Made by a program: the position numbers and the translations under genes. The notes beneath the pieces were generated by a model. That model was given only the letters and a program-made list of their open reading frames with translations. It was not told the origin of the DNA and searched no databases. Positions 8,323 to 16,172 of a stretch of DNA of 64,000 bases are shown here, in pieces; position 1 is the first letter of the stretch; each line of letters opens with the position of its first letter. The stretch is from Pseudomonadaceae bacterium. GTDB taxonomy: Bacteria; Pseudomonadota; Gammaproteobacteria; Pseudomonadales; Pseudomonadaceae. The stretch is from the NCBI GenBank assembly GCA_030602315.1, contig JAUVZY010000015.1, forward strand, positions 1-64,000. Reading direction: 5' to 3'.

Positions 8323-9740
8323 ACGGGGCCCTGCTCAGCCTGTTCGCACCGCTGCTCGGCGGCCTTATGGTGTTTCTCGTGCGCCCGCGGCACGGCGGCT
8401 GGGCGCTGTTGGCCAGCGCGCTCAGCCTGTACGGGGCGATCCTTGCGCTGCAGCAGGCGATGGCCGAGGGGCCGAGTCTGCTGGCGCTGGGTGGTTGGCC
8501 GGAGCCGTTGGCGATCCGCTTTCGGCTGACGCCGCTGGTGGGGCTGCTGCTGGTGTTCACCGCCGCGCTGCACCTTCTGGTCGGGCTGTATGCGGCGCGG
8601 CGTCCGCGCGCGGCCGGCAAGCCGGACTTCTGGGGGCTGTCGTGCCTGCTGCACGCGGCGCTGGCGGCGCTCTGGCTGTCGGTCGACCTGTTCAATCTCT
8701 ACGTGACGCTGGAGCTGTTGAGCCTGTGCGCCGTGGCGCTGGTCTCGCTGGCCGGTCCGCGGGCCTATCGGCCGGCGCTCGACTACCTGCTGCTGTCGCT
8801 CGGCGGTTCGCTGCTCTACCTGCTGGGCGTGGCGCTCTGCTACGGCGCCTATGGCGTGCTCGACGTGCCGACCCTGGCGGCCCAGGCCGAGGCCAGCGTC
8901 ACCCTGCGCGTGGCGCTGCTGCTGATGAGCGTGGGGCTGATGCTCAAGGCGGCGCTGTGGCCGCTGCACCTGTGGTTGCCGCCGGCGCACGCCGGTGCGC
9001 CGACCGCGGTCAGTGCGCTGCTCTCGGCGCTGGTGGTGAAGGGGCCGATCTACATCCTCTGGCTGCTGTGGACCGAACTGGCGCCGGCCGAGCTGGGCCA
9101 CGAGGTCGGCCCGCTGTTCGCCCTGGCGGGGGTGCTGGCGCTGATCTCGGGCGGCTGGTCGGCGCTGCGCGCGCCGCGGCTGAAGACGCTGGTGGCCTAC
9201 TCGACGGTGGCTCAGCTCGGTTATGCGCTGCTCGGGCTGGGCCTTCTGCTGCGCTGGCAGGAGCCGCGCCTGGAGGCGGCGCTGTGGCTGTTCGTGCTGG
9301 CCCATGGGCTGGCCAAGGTGTCGATCTTCCTCGCCGCCGGCGAGTTGCAGGACACCCTTGGCAGCCGGCGCGTGCACGCGCTGCGCGGGGCCAGCCAGAC
9401 GCTGCCGGTGGCGATGTTCACCTTCGTCGTGGCCGGCGGCAGCCTGATCGGCCTGCCGCCGAGCGGCGGGTTTCTCGCCAAGTGGCTGTTGCTGCAGCCG
9501 GTGTTCGAGGCGCCCGAGCGCTGGCCCTGGGCGCTGGGCATCCTGCTCGGCACGCTGGCCACCGCGGCTTATGTGTTTCGCGTGGTGGCGCTGGGCTTCG
9601 ACCGCGCGCGCAGCAACCGGACCTGCATCGCGCCGGACCGTCTGGCGCAGTGGCTGGCGCTGTTGCCGGCGCTGCTGGTATGGAGCCTGGCGCTGGTCAG
9701 CAAGCCGCTTCTGGTGTGGCTGACGGGGGTGAGCTCATGA
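8319..9740 (+). CDS. Proton-conducting antiporter subunit, MrpD-like (first copy)
   Basis: A 473-residue NuoL/M/N-type membrane protein with about 14 helices. It carries the conserved helix-5 glutamate (Glu132 in TLELLSLCAVAL) and the helix-7 lysine within LKAALWPLHLWLPPAHAGAP, both part of the proton path of this family, plus the second-half lysine segment in the KTLVAYSTVAQLGYALLGLG region. It is the first of three different members of this family in the operon. In canonical Mrp complexes only MrpA and MrpD belong to it. Start and stop both overlap the neighbouring genes by four bases. Confidence 0.88.
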   Translation: MNGALLSLFAPLLGGLMVFLVRPRHGGWALLASALSLYGAILALQQAMAEGPSLLALGGWPEPLAIRFRLTPLVGLLLVFTAALHLLVGLYAARRPRAAGKPDFWGLSCLLHAALAALWLSVDLFNLYVTLELLSLCAVALVSLAGPRAYRPALDYLLLSLGGSLLYLLGVALCYGAYGVLDVPTLAAQAEASVTLRVALLLMSVGLMLKAALWPLHLWLPPAHAGAPTAVSALLSALVVKGPIYILWLLWTELAPAELGHEVGPLFALAGVLALISGGWSALRAPRLKTLVAYSTVAQLGYALLGLGLLLRWQEPRLEAALWLFVLAHGLAKVSIFLAAGELQDTLGSRRVHALRGASQTLPVAMFTFVVAGGSLIGLPPSGGFLAKWLLLQPVFEAPERWPWALGILLGTLATAAYVFRVVALGFDRARSNRTCIAPDRLAQWLALLPALLVWSLALVSKPLLVWLTGVSS

Positions 9741-11233
9741 GTCTGTCCGGCCTTCTGCCCCTGGGCATCGTGCTCAGTTCGCTGGTCCCCGGGTTGATCA
9801 TCTTCGCCCTGCGCGAGGACCAGCAGCGCCTGCGCATCACCCTCAACCTGTGCGGGGTGGTGGTCAAGCTGGCGCTGGTGGCGGCGATGATCGTCGGCGT
9901 GGCGCGTGGCATGGAGTTTCGTTTCAGCGTGGCGTTGCTGCCCGGCGCCCCGCTGGTGCTGCAGGGCGATGCGCTGTCGCTGCTGTTCGTGGCGCTGTCC
10001 TCGGTGCTCTGGCTGGCCACCACCATCTATGCCATCGGTTATCTGGAGAAGTCGCCGCTGCGCTCGCGTTTCTTCGGTTATTTCAGCCTGTGCGTGAGCG
10101 CCACGGTGGGCATCGCCCTGGCCGGCAATCTGGTGAGCTTCCTGCTGTTCTACGAGTTGCTGACCCTGGCCACCTTTCCTCTGGTGGTGCATCGCGGCAC
10201 CCGCGAATCGATCGCCGCCGGCCGGGTGTACCTGGCCTACACGGTGGCCGGCGGCACGCTGGTGATGTTCGGCGTGGCCATGCTGCACGCGCTGGCCGGC
10301 ACGGCGGACTTCCAGCCGGGCGGTTATGTGGGCGAGTTGACCGCTCGCCACGGTGCGGCCCTGCAGCTGGCGTTCGTGGTGATGGTGGCGGGGCTCGGGG
10401 TGAAGGCGGCGCTGATCCCGATGCATGGCTGGCTGCCGCAGGCGATGGTCGCGCCGGCGCCGGTCAGCGCGCTGCTGCACGCGGTGGCGGTAGTCAAGGC
10501 CGGTGCCTTCGGCATCTTCCGCCTGGTCTATGACGTGTATGGCGCGGTGGCGATGGCCGAGCTGAACCTGGCCCAGCCGCTGCTCTGGCTGGCGGTGGCC
10601 ACCACCCTCTACGGCTCGCTGCGCGCGCTGCAGCAGCAGGATCTCAAGCGCCGCCTGGCCTATTCGACCATCAGCCAGGTCTCGTACATCGTCCTCGGCG
10701 CCGCGCTGCTCGGGCCGCTGGCGGCGGTGGGCGGGCTGGTGCACCTGATCCATCAGGGGCTGATGAAGGTCACCCTGTTCTATTGCGCAGGCAACTTCGC
10801 CGAAACCCTGGGCATCCACCAGATTCGCCAGATGAACGGGGTGGGCCGGCGCATGCCCTGGACCATGGCGGCGTTTTCCATCGGCGCGCTGGGCATGATC
10901 GGCATCCCGCCGATCGCCGGGTTCGTCAGCAAGTGGTATCTGGGCCTCGGTGCCCTCGAGGTCGGCCAGGAGTGGGTGCTGCTGGTGCTGTTCGGCTCGG
11001 CCCTGCTCAATGCGGCGTACTTTCTGCCGTTGCTCTGGCGCGGCTGGTTCGCTGCGCCGGGTGACTGGCACTGCGATCGCTGGCATCAGGGGCGTCTGGA
11101 GACTCAGTGGATGTTGCTGGCACCGGCGCTGTTCACCGCGCTGTTGTCGCTTCTGGTCGGCCTGTTGGCCGGCTCGGCGATCAGCCCGTTGGGCTGGAGC
11201 CAGCTGATCGTCGAGCGGGAGTTCGAGATATGA
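9737..11233 (+). CDS. Proton-conducting antiporter subunit, MrpD-like (second copy)
   Basis: A 498-residue NuoL/M/N-type protein with about 14 membrane helices. Key ionisable residues are present: Glu140 in the motif FYELLTLATFPLVVH (helix 5) and the lysine in GVKAALIPMHGWLPQAMVAP (helix 7), followed by VSALLHAVAVVKAGAFGIFR. The second half has LKRRLAYSTISQVSYIVLGA and HQGLMKVTLFYCAGNF. Of the three copies this one looks closest to classical MrpD/NuoM sequences. ATG at 9737 overlaps the preceding stop. The longer open frame that starts at 8312 spans the previous gene in another frame and is not used. Confidence 0.9.
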   Translation: MSLSGLLPLGIVLSSLVPGLIIFALREDQQRLRITLNLCGVVVKLALVAAMIVGVARGMEFRFSVALLPGAPLVLQGDALSLLFVALSSVLWLATTIYAIGYLEKSPLRSRFFGYFSLCVSATVGIALAGNLVSFLLFYELLTLATFPLVVHRGTRESIAAGRVYLAYTVAGGTLVMFGVAMLHALAGTADFQPGGYVGELTARHGAALQLAFVVMVAGLGVKAALIPMHGWLPQAMVAPAPVSALLHAVAVVKAGAFGIFRLVYDVYGAVAMAELNLAQPLLWLAVATTLYGSLRALQQQDLKRRLAYSTISQVSYIVLGAALLGPLAAVGGLVHLIHQGLMKVTLFYCAGNFAETLGIHQIRQMNGVGRRMPWTMAAFSIGALGMIGIPPIAGFVSKWYLGLGALEVGQEWVLLVLFGSALLNAAYFLPLLWRGWFAAPGDWHCDRWHQGRLETQWMLLAPALFTALLSLLVGLLAGSAISPLGWSQLIVEREFEI

Positions 11234-12888
11234 GCGGCGCATGGCTGTGGCTGCTGGTGCCGACGGCGCCGCTGCTGGCGGCTCTGATGCTGTTCGTCGC
11301 GCGCGAACGGGCGATTCCCTGGCTGAGCCTCGGCTGTCTGCCGGCGCTGGCCGCCGTGCTCTGGCCGATGCCTGTGCTCGAGTTGCCGTGGGTCTGGGAA
11401 GGTGTGCGCTGGGGCGGCGATGATCCGCTGACGCGCGCCTGGCTGGCCTTCAGCGGTGTGCTGTGGGGCGCCGCCGGGCTGTTCGCCCTGGACAGCCTGC
11501 GCGGCACGCCCGGCCGTTTGCGCTTCTGGACGTTCTGGCAGGTGGCGCTCTGCGGCAACCTGCTGCTGATCGTCGCCGCCGATGCGCTGAGCTTCTACCT
11601 GGGTTTCAGCCTGATGAGCCTGGCGGCGTACGGACTGATCGTGCATCAGCGCGGGCCGGAACCACGGCGTGCCGGCCGGCTGTACCTGCAGCTGGCGATC
11701 CTCGGCGAGATGGCGCTGCTGGCCGGGCTGATGCTGCGCACCGCCGCGCTCGGTGGCTCGTTCGCCTTCGAGCTCTGGCAGGCGGCCAGCGTGGACGGGC
11801 TGACCTTGCTCCTGCTGCTGCTGGGGCTGGGTCTGAAGGCGGGCTTCTGGCCGTTGCACGTGTGGTTGCCGTTGGCCCACCCGGCGGCACCGGCGCCGGC
11901 CAGCGCGGTGCTCTCCGGGGCGATGATCAAGGCCGGTCTCCTCGGCCTGTGGCGCTGCCTGCCGCAGTCCGACCCGCTGCTGGCGGCCTGGGCGCCCTGG
12001 GTGCTGGGCGTCGGGCTGTTCGGTGCACTGTATGCGGTGGTGCTCGGGCTCTGCGCGACGCGGGCCAAGACCGTGCTGGCCTATTCCTCGGTGAGCCAGA
12101 TGGGCTGGGCGCTGCTCTTGCTGGCGCTGCTCTGGCGCCACCCCGAGCAGCCGGGGTGGCTGGCCGGTCTGCTGGTGCTGTTCGTGGTGCACCATGGCCT
12201 GGCCAAGGGCAGCCTGTTTCTCGCCGCCGGCATGGTGCACGAGGCGCGCCTGCCGGCGTTCGCCTGGTTCGTGCTGATCCTGCCGGCGCTGGCCCTGGCC
12301 GGCCTGCCGTTCAGCACCGGGGCGGCGGTCAAGCTGGCGTTGAAGGACGCCTGGAAGGGTGGCGACTTCGCCGTCTGGCTGCCATTGCTGAGCCTCGCCA
12401 GCCTGGCCAGCGCATTGTTGCTGATGCGCGCGCTCTGGCTGCTGCGACGGGATGAGCGGCATGCGCCGGATCGCCCGCCCGCCATCTTGCAGTGGCTGCC
12501 CTGGCTGGTGCTCAGCGTGGCGCCGCTGGCCTTGCCCTGGCTGTGGTCGGCCTTTGCCGAGCCGTTGGCCGAGCATGCGGCAGCTTCGGATCTATGGAAC
12601 CTTGCCTGGCCGCTGCTGGCTGCCTACCTGCTGGCGCGGTTCGTCTTGCGCAAGGACTGGTGCGTACCGCTCCGCCTGGCGCGCTTGCCGCAGCCGTCGT
12701 TGCGTGTGTCGTTGCAGCTCAAAAGGCTGTTGCAGCAGCCGCCGTTGCGCGAGCTGTCGCCGCGCCCGGACCGGGTGCGCTGGCGTGCGCGGGAGCGGCG
12801 GTTGAACCGCGTGCTCAGTCGCAGCGGCGCGGTGGCGATCAGCATCTACCTGGTGGCATTGCTGATCTGGTTCGGCTGGCTGTGGTAG
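11230..12888 (+). CDS. Proton-conducting antiporter subunit homologue (third copy, atypical)
   Basis: A 552-residue NuoL/M/N-type membrane protein and last gene of the operon. The helix-7 lysine is kept (LKAGFWPLHVWLPLAHPAAP), but the helix-5 position that is Glu in the two sister proteins is Ser127 here: SFYLGFSLMSLAAYGLIVH aligns without gaps to SFLLFYELLTLATFPLVVH of the second copy. It has a long C-terminal extension (about 455-552) with a basic soluble stretch rich in Arg and one final helix, reminiscent of the lateral C-terminal helix of larger family members such as NuoL/MrpA. It could replace the missing MrpA body, with altered proton conduction. Confidence 0.83.
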   Translation: MSGAWLWLLVPTAPLLAALMLFVARERAIPWLSLGCLPALAAVLWPMPVLELPWVWEGVRWGGDDPLTRAWLAFSGVLWGAAGLFALDSLRGTPGRLRFWTFWQVALCGNLLLIVAADALSFYLGFSLMSLAAYGLIVHQRGPEPRRAGRLYLQLAILGEMALLAGLMLRTAALGGSFAFELWQAASVDGLTLLLLLLGLGLKAGFWPLHVWLPLAHPAAPAPASAVLSGAMIKAGLLGLWRCLPQSDPLLAAWAPWVLGVGLFGALYAVVLGLCATRAKTVLAYSSVSQMGWALLLLALLWRHPEQPGWLAGLLVLFVVHHGLAKGSLFLAAGMVHEARLPAFAWFVLILPALALAGLPFSTGAAVKLALKDAWKGGDFAVWLPLLSLASLASALLLMRALWLLRRDERHAPDRPPAILQWLPWLVLSVAPLALPWLWSAFAEPLAEHAAASDLWNLAWPLLAAYLLARFVLRKDWCVPLRLARLPQPSLRVSLQLKRLLQQPPLRELSPRPDRVRWRARERRLNRVLSRSGAVAISIYLVALLIWFGWLW

Positions 12889-12931
12889 CGCGGCGGGCGG
12901 ACTGCAGACTGCGCCCGGCCGGCGGGGGCGG

Positions 12932-13588
12932 TCAGGCCGAGCAGGTCTGCGGCCAGTCCAGATGATTGCGTAGCAAGAAGGCGGCCTCGGCGCGGTTGGA
13001 GGCACCGATCTTGCGCAGCAGGTTGTGCACGTGGCTCTTGATGGTGTGCGGACTCAGGCGCAGCTGTGCCGCGATCTCCGCGTTGGACAGGCCCTGGCTC
13101 GCCAGCCCGAGGATCTCCCGCTCGCGCTGGGTCAGGCTGACCTTGTGCGCCGAGAGCTGGCGCATCTGCCGCAGCTGGCTCAGCAGGCGCTCCATCAGTT
13201 GCCGCGGCAGCCAGTTGCCGCCATCGAGCAGCACGCGGATGCCGGCCAGCAGCTGCTCGCGGGTGGCGTGGCTGTAGAACACGCCGCGAATGCTGGGGTG
13301 ACGGTCGAGAAAGTCCTCTGCCTCGCCTTCGGCGATGTTCACCAGGGCTACCGGGGTGTCGTCACCGACGCGGTTGATGAAGGCCGAGATGGCCTCCGCG
13401 TCGGCGTGGCCGACATCCACCAGCCACAGATCGCTTTGCGGTGGCGGCGAGTCGAGCCGGGCGATCGCCAGCTGATGGGGGGCGTGTTCGCCCAGGAAGT
13501 GCTTGAAGAACAGGCCCAGCAGATCGTTGCCGGTGAGCAGGGTGATGTGGGACGGAGAGAACTCCGGGAGCTTCGCATTCGCATCCAT
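12932..13588 (-). CDS. LuxR-family transcriptional regulator, CsgD-like
   Basis: A 218-residue regulator. Residues about 1-135 form a receiver-like domain without a clear acidic phosphorylation pocket. Residues about 150-212 form a LuxR/GerE helix-turn-helix: LTQREREILGLASQGLSNAE, IAAQLRLSPHTIKSHVHNLL, then RKIGASNRAEAAFLL. This arrangement matches CsgD, the biofilm-matrix regulator of enterobacteria, but no curli genes are in the window. It is divergent from the secreted Gly/Thr/Ser repeat protein across 257 bp, so regulation of that gene is plausible but inferred. It converges on the antiporter operon, ending 43 bp from it. Confidence 0.85.
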   Translation of the reverse strand: MDANAKLPEFSPSHITLLTGNDLLGLFFKHFLGEHAPHQLAIARLDSPPPQSDLWLVDVGHADAEAISAFINRVGDDTPVALVNIAEGEAEDFLDRHPSIRGVFYSHATREQLLAGIRVLLDGGNWLPRQLMERLLSQLRQMRQLSAHKVSLTQREREILGLASQGLSNAEIAAQLRLSPHTIKSHVHNLLRKIGASNRAEAAFLLRNHLDWPQTCSA

Positions 13589-13845
13589 GACTCAGCGCCT
13601 TCTGGTGGTGGGTGCCGCGTAGGTCGTCGATAACTAGCGACCGGGCGGGGGCGGCTAAGTTCAGCGAGCTGGCGGCTTCCTGGACGGGCTGCGCAGTTTG
13701 CGGGCAGCCGGTGCTTGGCCGTCCGACGAATGGGGCGACCGTTTCAGGGCTGGGCGGTCTATCGAGAAGGCTGCCCGTGTGGCCCTTGGCGACACATGGC
13801 GGACCGACTCAAGGGGTTTATCCAACGACTCACCGGAGAACGAAT

Positions 13846-14355
13846 ATGTACAAGACCAAATTCGCCGTTCTGCTGTTCTCAGGGATGCTCGCTTCCGCTG
13901 CCTTCGCCCAGTCGACCACGGGGCCGGGCGGCACCTACGGCACCGGCTCGGGTGTCGGCACCGAAACAGGAACCACCGGCTCGGGCGTGGGTACCGGCAC
14001 CACTGGCTCGGGAGTAGGCACCGGAACCGGCACGACCGGCTCTGGAATGGGTACCGGGACCGGCACCACCGGCTCAGGCGTGGGCACCGGAACCGGAACT
14101 GGCGGCTCGGGCGTCGGTACCGGCGGTACCTATGAAACCGCACCGCGCTCGGACGTGGACGGGCGCACCGGCTCGGGCAGTCGCATGGATGACGACGATC
14201 AGTGGGAGCGCGATCAGGGTACTGGAACCGGAACCGGCACTGGCACGGGCAGCGGTGTCGGCACCGGCGTTGGCACCGGAGTCGGTACCGGCAGCGGCAC
14301 CAGCACCGGCAGCGGTACCGGTGTCGGCAGCGGTGGTGGGGCCGGCGGTCGCTGA
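13846..14355 (+). CDS. Secreted Gly/Thr/Ser-rich repeat protein
   Basis: A 169-residue protein with a clear Sec signal peptide (basic MYKTK, hydrophobic core, cleavage after ASAAFA). The mature part is almost entirely low-complexity: repeats of the type [11 protein letters not shown] from about residue 28 to 100, an acidic/arginine-containing interruption (about residues 103-126, with [10 protein letters not shown]), then a second Gly-Thr/Ser block to the C-terminus. No enzymatic fold is apparent; a structural or surface role is possible but unproven. ATG at 13846 is preferred because it begins the signal peptide and follows GGAGAA at 13834-13839. The open frame extends 78 codons upstream without signal features. 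Confidence 0.75.
   Translation: MYKTKFAVLLFSGMLASAAFAQSTTGPGGTYGTGSGVGTETGTTGSGVGTGTTGSGVGTGTGTTGSGMGTGTGTTGSGVGTGTGTGGSGVGTGGTYETAPRSDVDGRTGSGSRMDDDDQWERDQGTGTGTGTGTGSGVGTGVGTGVGTGSGTSTGSGTGVGSGGGAGGR
13930..14115 (+). repeat. Degenerate tandem repeat inside the Gly/Thr/Ser protein gene
   Basis: Imperfect direct repeats of about 24-36 bp built from units such as GGCACCACCGGCTCGGGCGT and GGTACCGGAACCGGCAC. They encode the [11 protein letters not shown] protein repeat. Third-position variation between copies shows that the amino-acid repeat, rather than only the DNA, is maintained. Such arrays are prone to copy-number change. Confidence 0.7.
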
Positions 14356-14363
14356 GCCTTCAA

Positions 14364-14386
14364 GCAGCCCCGCATGACGGGGCTGC
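14364..14386 (+). terminator. Hairpin between the two small secreted-protein genes
   Basis: A perfect 9-bp stem GCAGCCCCG / CGGGGCTGC with a 5-nt loop lies directly after the stop of the repeat-protein gene. No T-run follows, so it may attenuate or stabilise mRNA rather than fully terminate. Confidence 0.5.
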
Positions 14387-14409
14387 CTCCGATTCGGAAG
14401 GAGTGAACG

Positions 14410-14697
14410 ATGCGACCGATCACATGGCCGCTGACACTGTTGCTGGGGCTGGCCGCCAGCTTCGTGTTGGCAGCGCAAAACCCTGAGCCGCATGAGGCGG
14501 ACAGGCCCGTCGCGCCGCAACATGACGACGAAGACATGGCCGAGCGGCGCGAGGGCTCGCGCGAATTCGGTGGGCGCGAGCGCGACGAATATCCCTCTAC
14601 CACCCTCGAGCCTGGGCAGGTTCCGCAACTGCCGGGCACCGGCGGTGGGATCGGCACGCCGCGCGAGGCCCCCGAGGGCCCCCGCCCGACTGACTAG
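14410..14697 (+). CDS. Small secreted protein of unknown function
   Basis: A 95-residue protein with a Sec-type signal peptide (MRPITWPLTLLLGLAASFVLA, likely cleavage after VLAA). The short mature part is hydrophilic and rich in Glu, Arg, Pro and Gly (for example EDMAERREGSREFGGRERDE and a proline/glycine-rich tail), so probably unstructured. A good ribosome binding site, GGAAGGAG, lies 7 bp upstream. It sits 54 bp after the Gly/Thr/Ser repeat protein on the same strand, separated by a hairpin, and may be co-transcribed. No family is recognised. Confidence 0.65.
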   Translation: MRPITWPLTLLLGLAASFVLAAQNPEPHEADRPVAPQHDDEDMAERREGSREFGGRERDEYPSTTLEPGQVPQLPGTGGGIGTPREAPEGPRPTD

Positions 14698-14711
14698 CGC
14701 AGAAACGAACA

Positions 14712-14731
14712 AGGGAGGCCGAAGCCTCCCT
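14712..14731. terminator. Bidirectional terminator hairpin
   Basis: An 8-bp perfect stem AGGGAGGC / GCCTCCCT with a CGAA tetraloop lies between two convergent genes (small secreted protein and serA). It has only a weak T-run on either side. Confidence 0.55.
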
Positions 14732-14757
14732 TGCACCTGCTTTGCGCGGGGTGGTGC

Positions 14758-15987
14758 TTAGAACAGCACGCGGGCGCGGATGGTGCCGTGCACGCCGGCG
14801 AGCTTTTCCAGCGCCAGGTCGGAGTATTCCTTGTCCACGTCGATCACCACGTAGCCGACCTTCTCGTTGGTCTGCAGGAACTGACCGGCGATGTTGATGC
14901 CGTTGTCGGCGAACACCTTGTTGATCTCGCTCATCACGCCCGGAATGTTCTGGTGGATGTGCAGCAGACGGTGCTTGCCGGCGTGGGCGGGCAGGGCGAC
15001 TTCCGGGAAGTTGACCGAGGACACCGAGGTGCCGTTGTCGCTGTACTTGACCAGCTTCTCGGCCACTTCCAGGCCGATGTTGGCCTGGGCCTCGGCGGTG
15101 GAGCCGCCGATGTGCGGGGTCAGGATCACGCGATCCAGGCCGCGCAGCGGGCTTTCGAACTCTTCGTCATTGGACTTGGGCTCGACCGGGAACACGTCGA
15201 TGGCGGCGCCGATCAGGTGCTCGTCCTTGATCGCGGCGGCCAGGTGGTCCAGCTCGACCACGGTACCGCGGGCGGCGTTGATCAGGATGCCGCCCTTCTT
15301 CATCGCGCGGATTTCCTTCTCGCCGATCATCCACTGGGTGGACGGCAGCTCGGGCACGTGCAGCGAGACGATGTCGCACATGCCCAGCAGTTCGTACAGC
15401 GAGCCGACCTGGGTGGCGTTGCCGAGCGGCAGCTTGGTCACCACGTCATAGAAGAAGACCTGCATGCCGAGGGCCTCGGCCAGCACGGAGAGCTGGGTGC
15501 CGATCGAGCCGTAGCCGATGATGCCGAGCTTCTTGCCGCGGATCTCGAAGGAGTTGGCCGCCGACTTGATCCAGCCGCCGCGATGGCAGGAGGCGTTCTT
15601 CTCGGGGATGCCGCGCAACAGCAGGATGGCTTCGGCCAGCACCAGCTCGGCCACCGAGCGGGTGTTGGAGTAGGGCGCGTTGAACACCGCGATGCCGCGC
15701 TCGCGGGCGGCGTTGAGGTCGACCTGGTTGGTGCCGATACAGAAGCAGCCGACGGCGATCAGCTTCTTGGCCGCGTCGAATACTTCCTCGGTCAGCTGGG
15801 TGCGCGAGCGGATGCCGATGAAATGCACGTCGGCGATCTTTTCCTTGAGCTCGTCGCCGGACAGGGCGCCCTTGAGGTACTCGATGTTGGTGTAGCCGGC
15901 CGCCTTCAGGGTGTCGACGGCGTTCTGGTGCACGCCTTCGAGAAGAAGGAACTTGATCTTGCTCTTGTCGAGAGAGGTCTTGCTCAT
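14758..15987 (-). CDS. serA: D-3-phosphoglycerate dehydrogenase
   Basis: A 409-residue enzyme, the size of E. coli SerA (410). It oxidises 3-phosphoglycerate to 3-phosphohydroxypyruvate, the first step of serine synthesis. The NAD-binding glycine motif is in LGIIGYGSIGTQLSVLAEAL; the catalytic Arg/Glu/His are expected in the AARGTVVELD and TPHIGGSTAEAQ regions. The last about 75 residues form an ACT domain (LLHIHQNIPGVMSEINKVFA), implying serine feedback control. Because the forward reaction is unfavourable and SerA can also reduce 2-oxoglutarate to D-2-hydroxyglutarate, the divergent D-2-hydroxyglutarate dehydrogenase gene is functionally relevant. Confidence 0.97.
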   Translation of the reverse strand: MSKTSLDKSKIKFLLLEGVHQNAVDTLKAAGYTNIEYLKGALSGDELKEKIADVHFIGIRSRTQLTEEVFDAAKKLIAVGCFCIGTNQVDLNAARERGIAVFNAPYSNTRSVAELVLAEAILLLRGIPEKNASCHRGGWIKSAANSFEIRGKKLGIIGYGSIGTQLSVLAEALGMQVFFYDVVTKLPLGNATQVGSLYELLGMCDIVSLHVPELPSTQWMIGEKEIRAMKKGGILINAARGTVVELDHLAAAIKDEHLIGAAIDVFPVEPKSNDEEFESPLRGLDRVILTPHIGGSTAEAQANIGLEVAEKLVKYSDNGTSVSSVNFPEVALPAHAGKHRLLHIHQNIPGVMSEINKVFADNGINIAGQFLQTNEKVGYVVIDVDKEYSDLALEKLAGVHGTIRARVLF

Positions 15988-16086
15988 CTTGGGGAACGAA
16001 CCTTTGATCTGAAGGAGGAAATCGGTAGCCGGGACACTCCACGGGACCGCCGAAACGGGGCTGCCGGGGCACGCTAAGAGGGTGGC

Positions 16087-16098
16087 TATGCTAGCATA
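16087..16098. promoter_or_regulatory. Palindrome in the serA / D-2-hydroxyglutarate dehydrogenase intergenic region
   Basis: A perfect 12-bp palindrome TATGCTAGCATA lies in the 185-bp region between the two divergent genes. It could be an operator, or overlapping -10-like elements (TATGCT on one strand, TAGCAT on the other). The binding protein is unknown. Confidence 0.4.
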
Positions 16099-16172
16099 CG
16101 CGCCCCGCGAATCACCCCATGCCGAGCTGAACGCCGCTCAGGGTGACCATGAACCGTATGAGAGTTTCCCCG

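Noticed and set aside
8312-11233. A single 973-codon frame spanning two antiporter genes
   Set aside because: The first half is out of frame with the real subunit at 8319-9740. Only the part from ATG 9737 encodes a recognisable membrane protein.
13930-14340. Repeats resembling a CRISPR or minisatellite
   Set aside because: The repeats are irregular, have no unique spacers and lie in frame in a coding sequence with a signal peptide.
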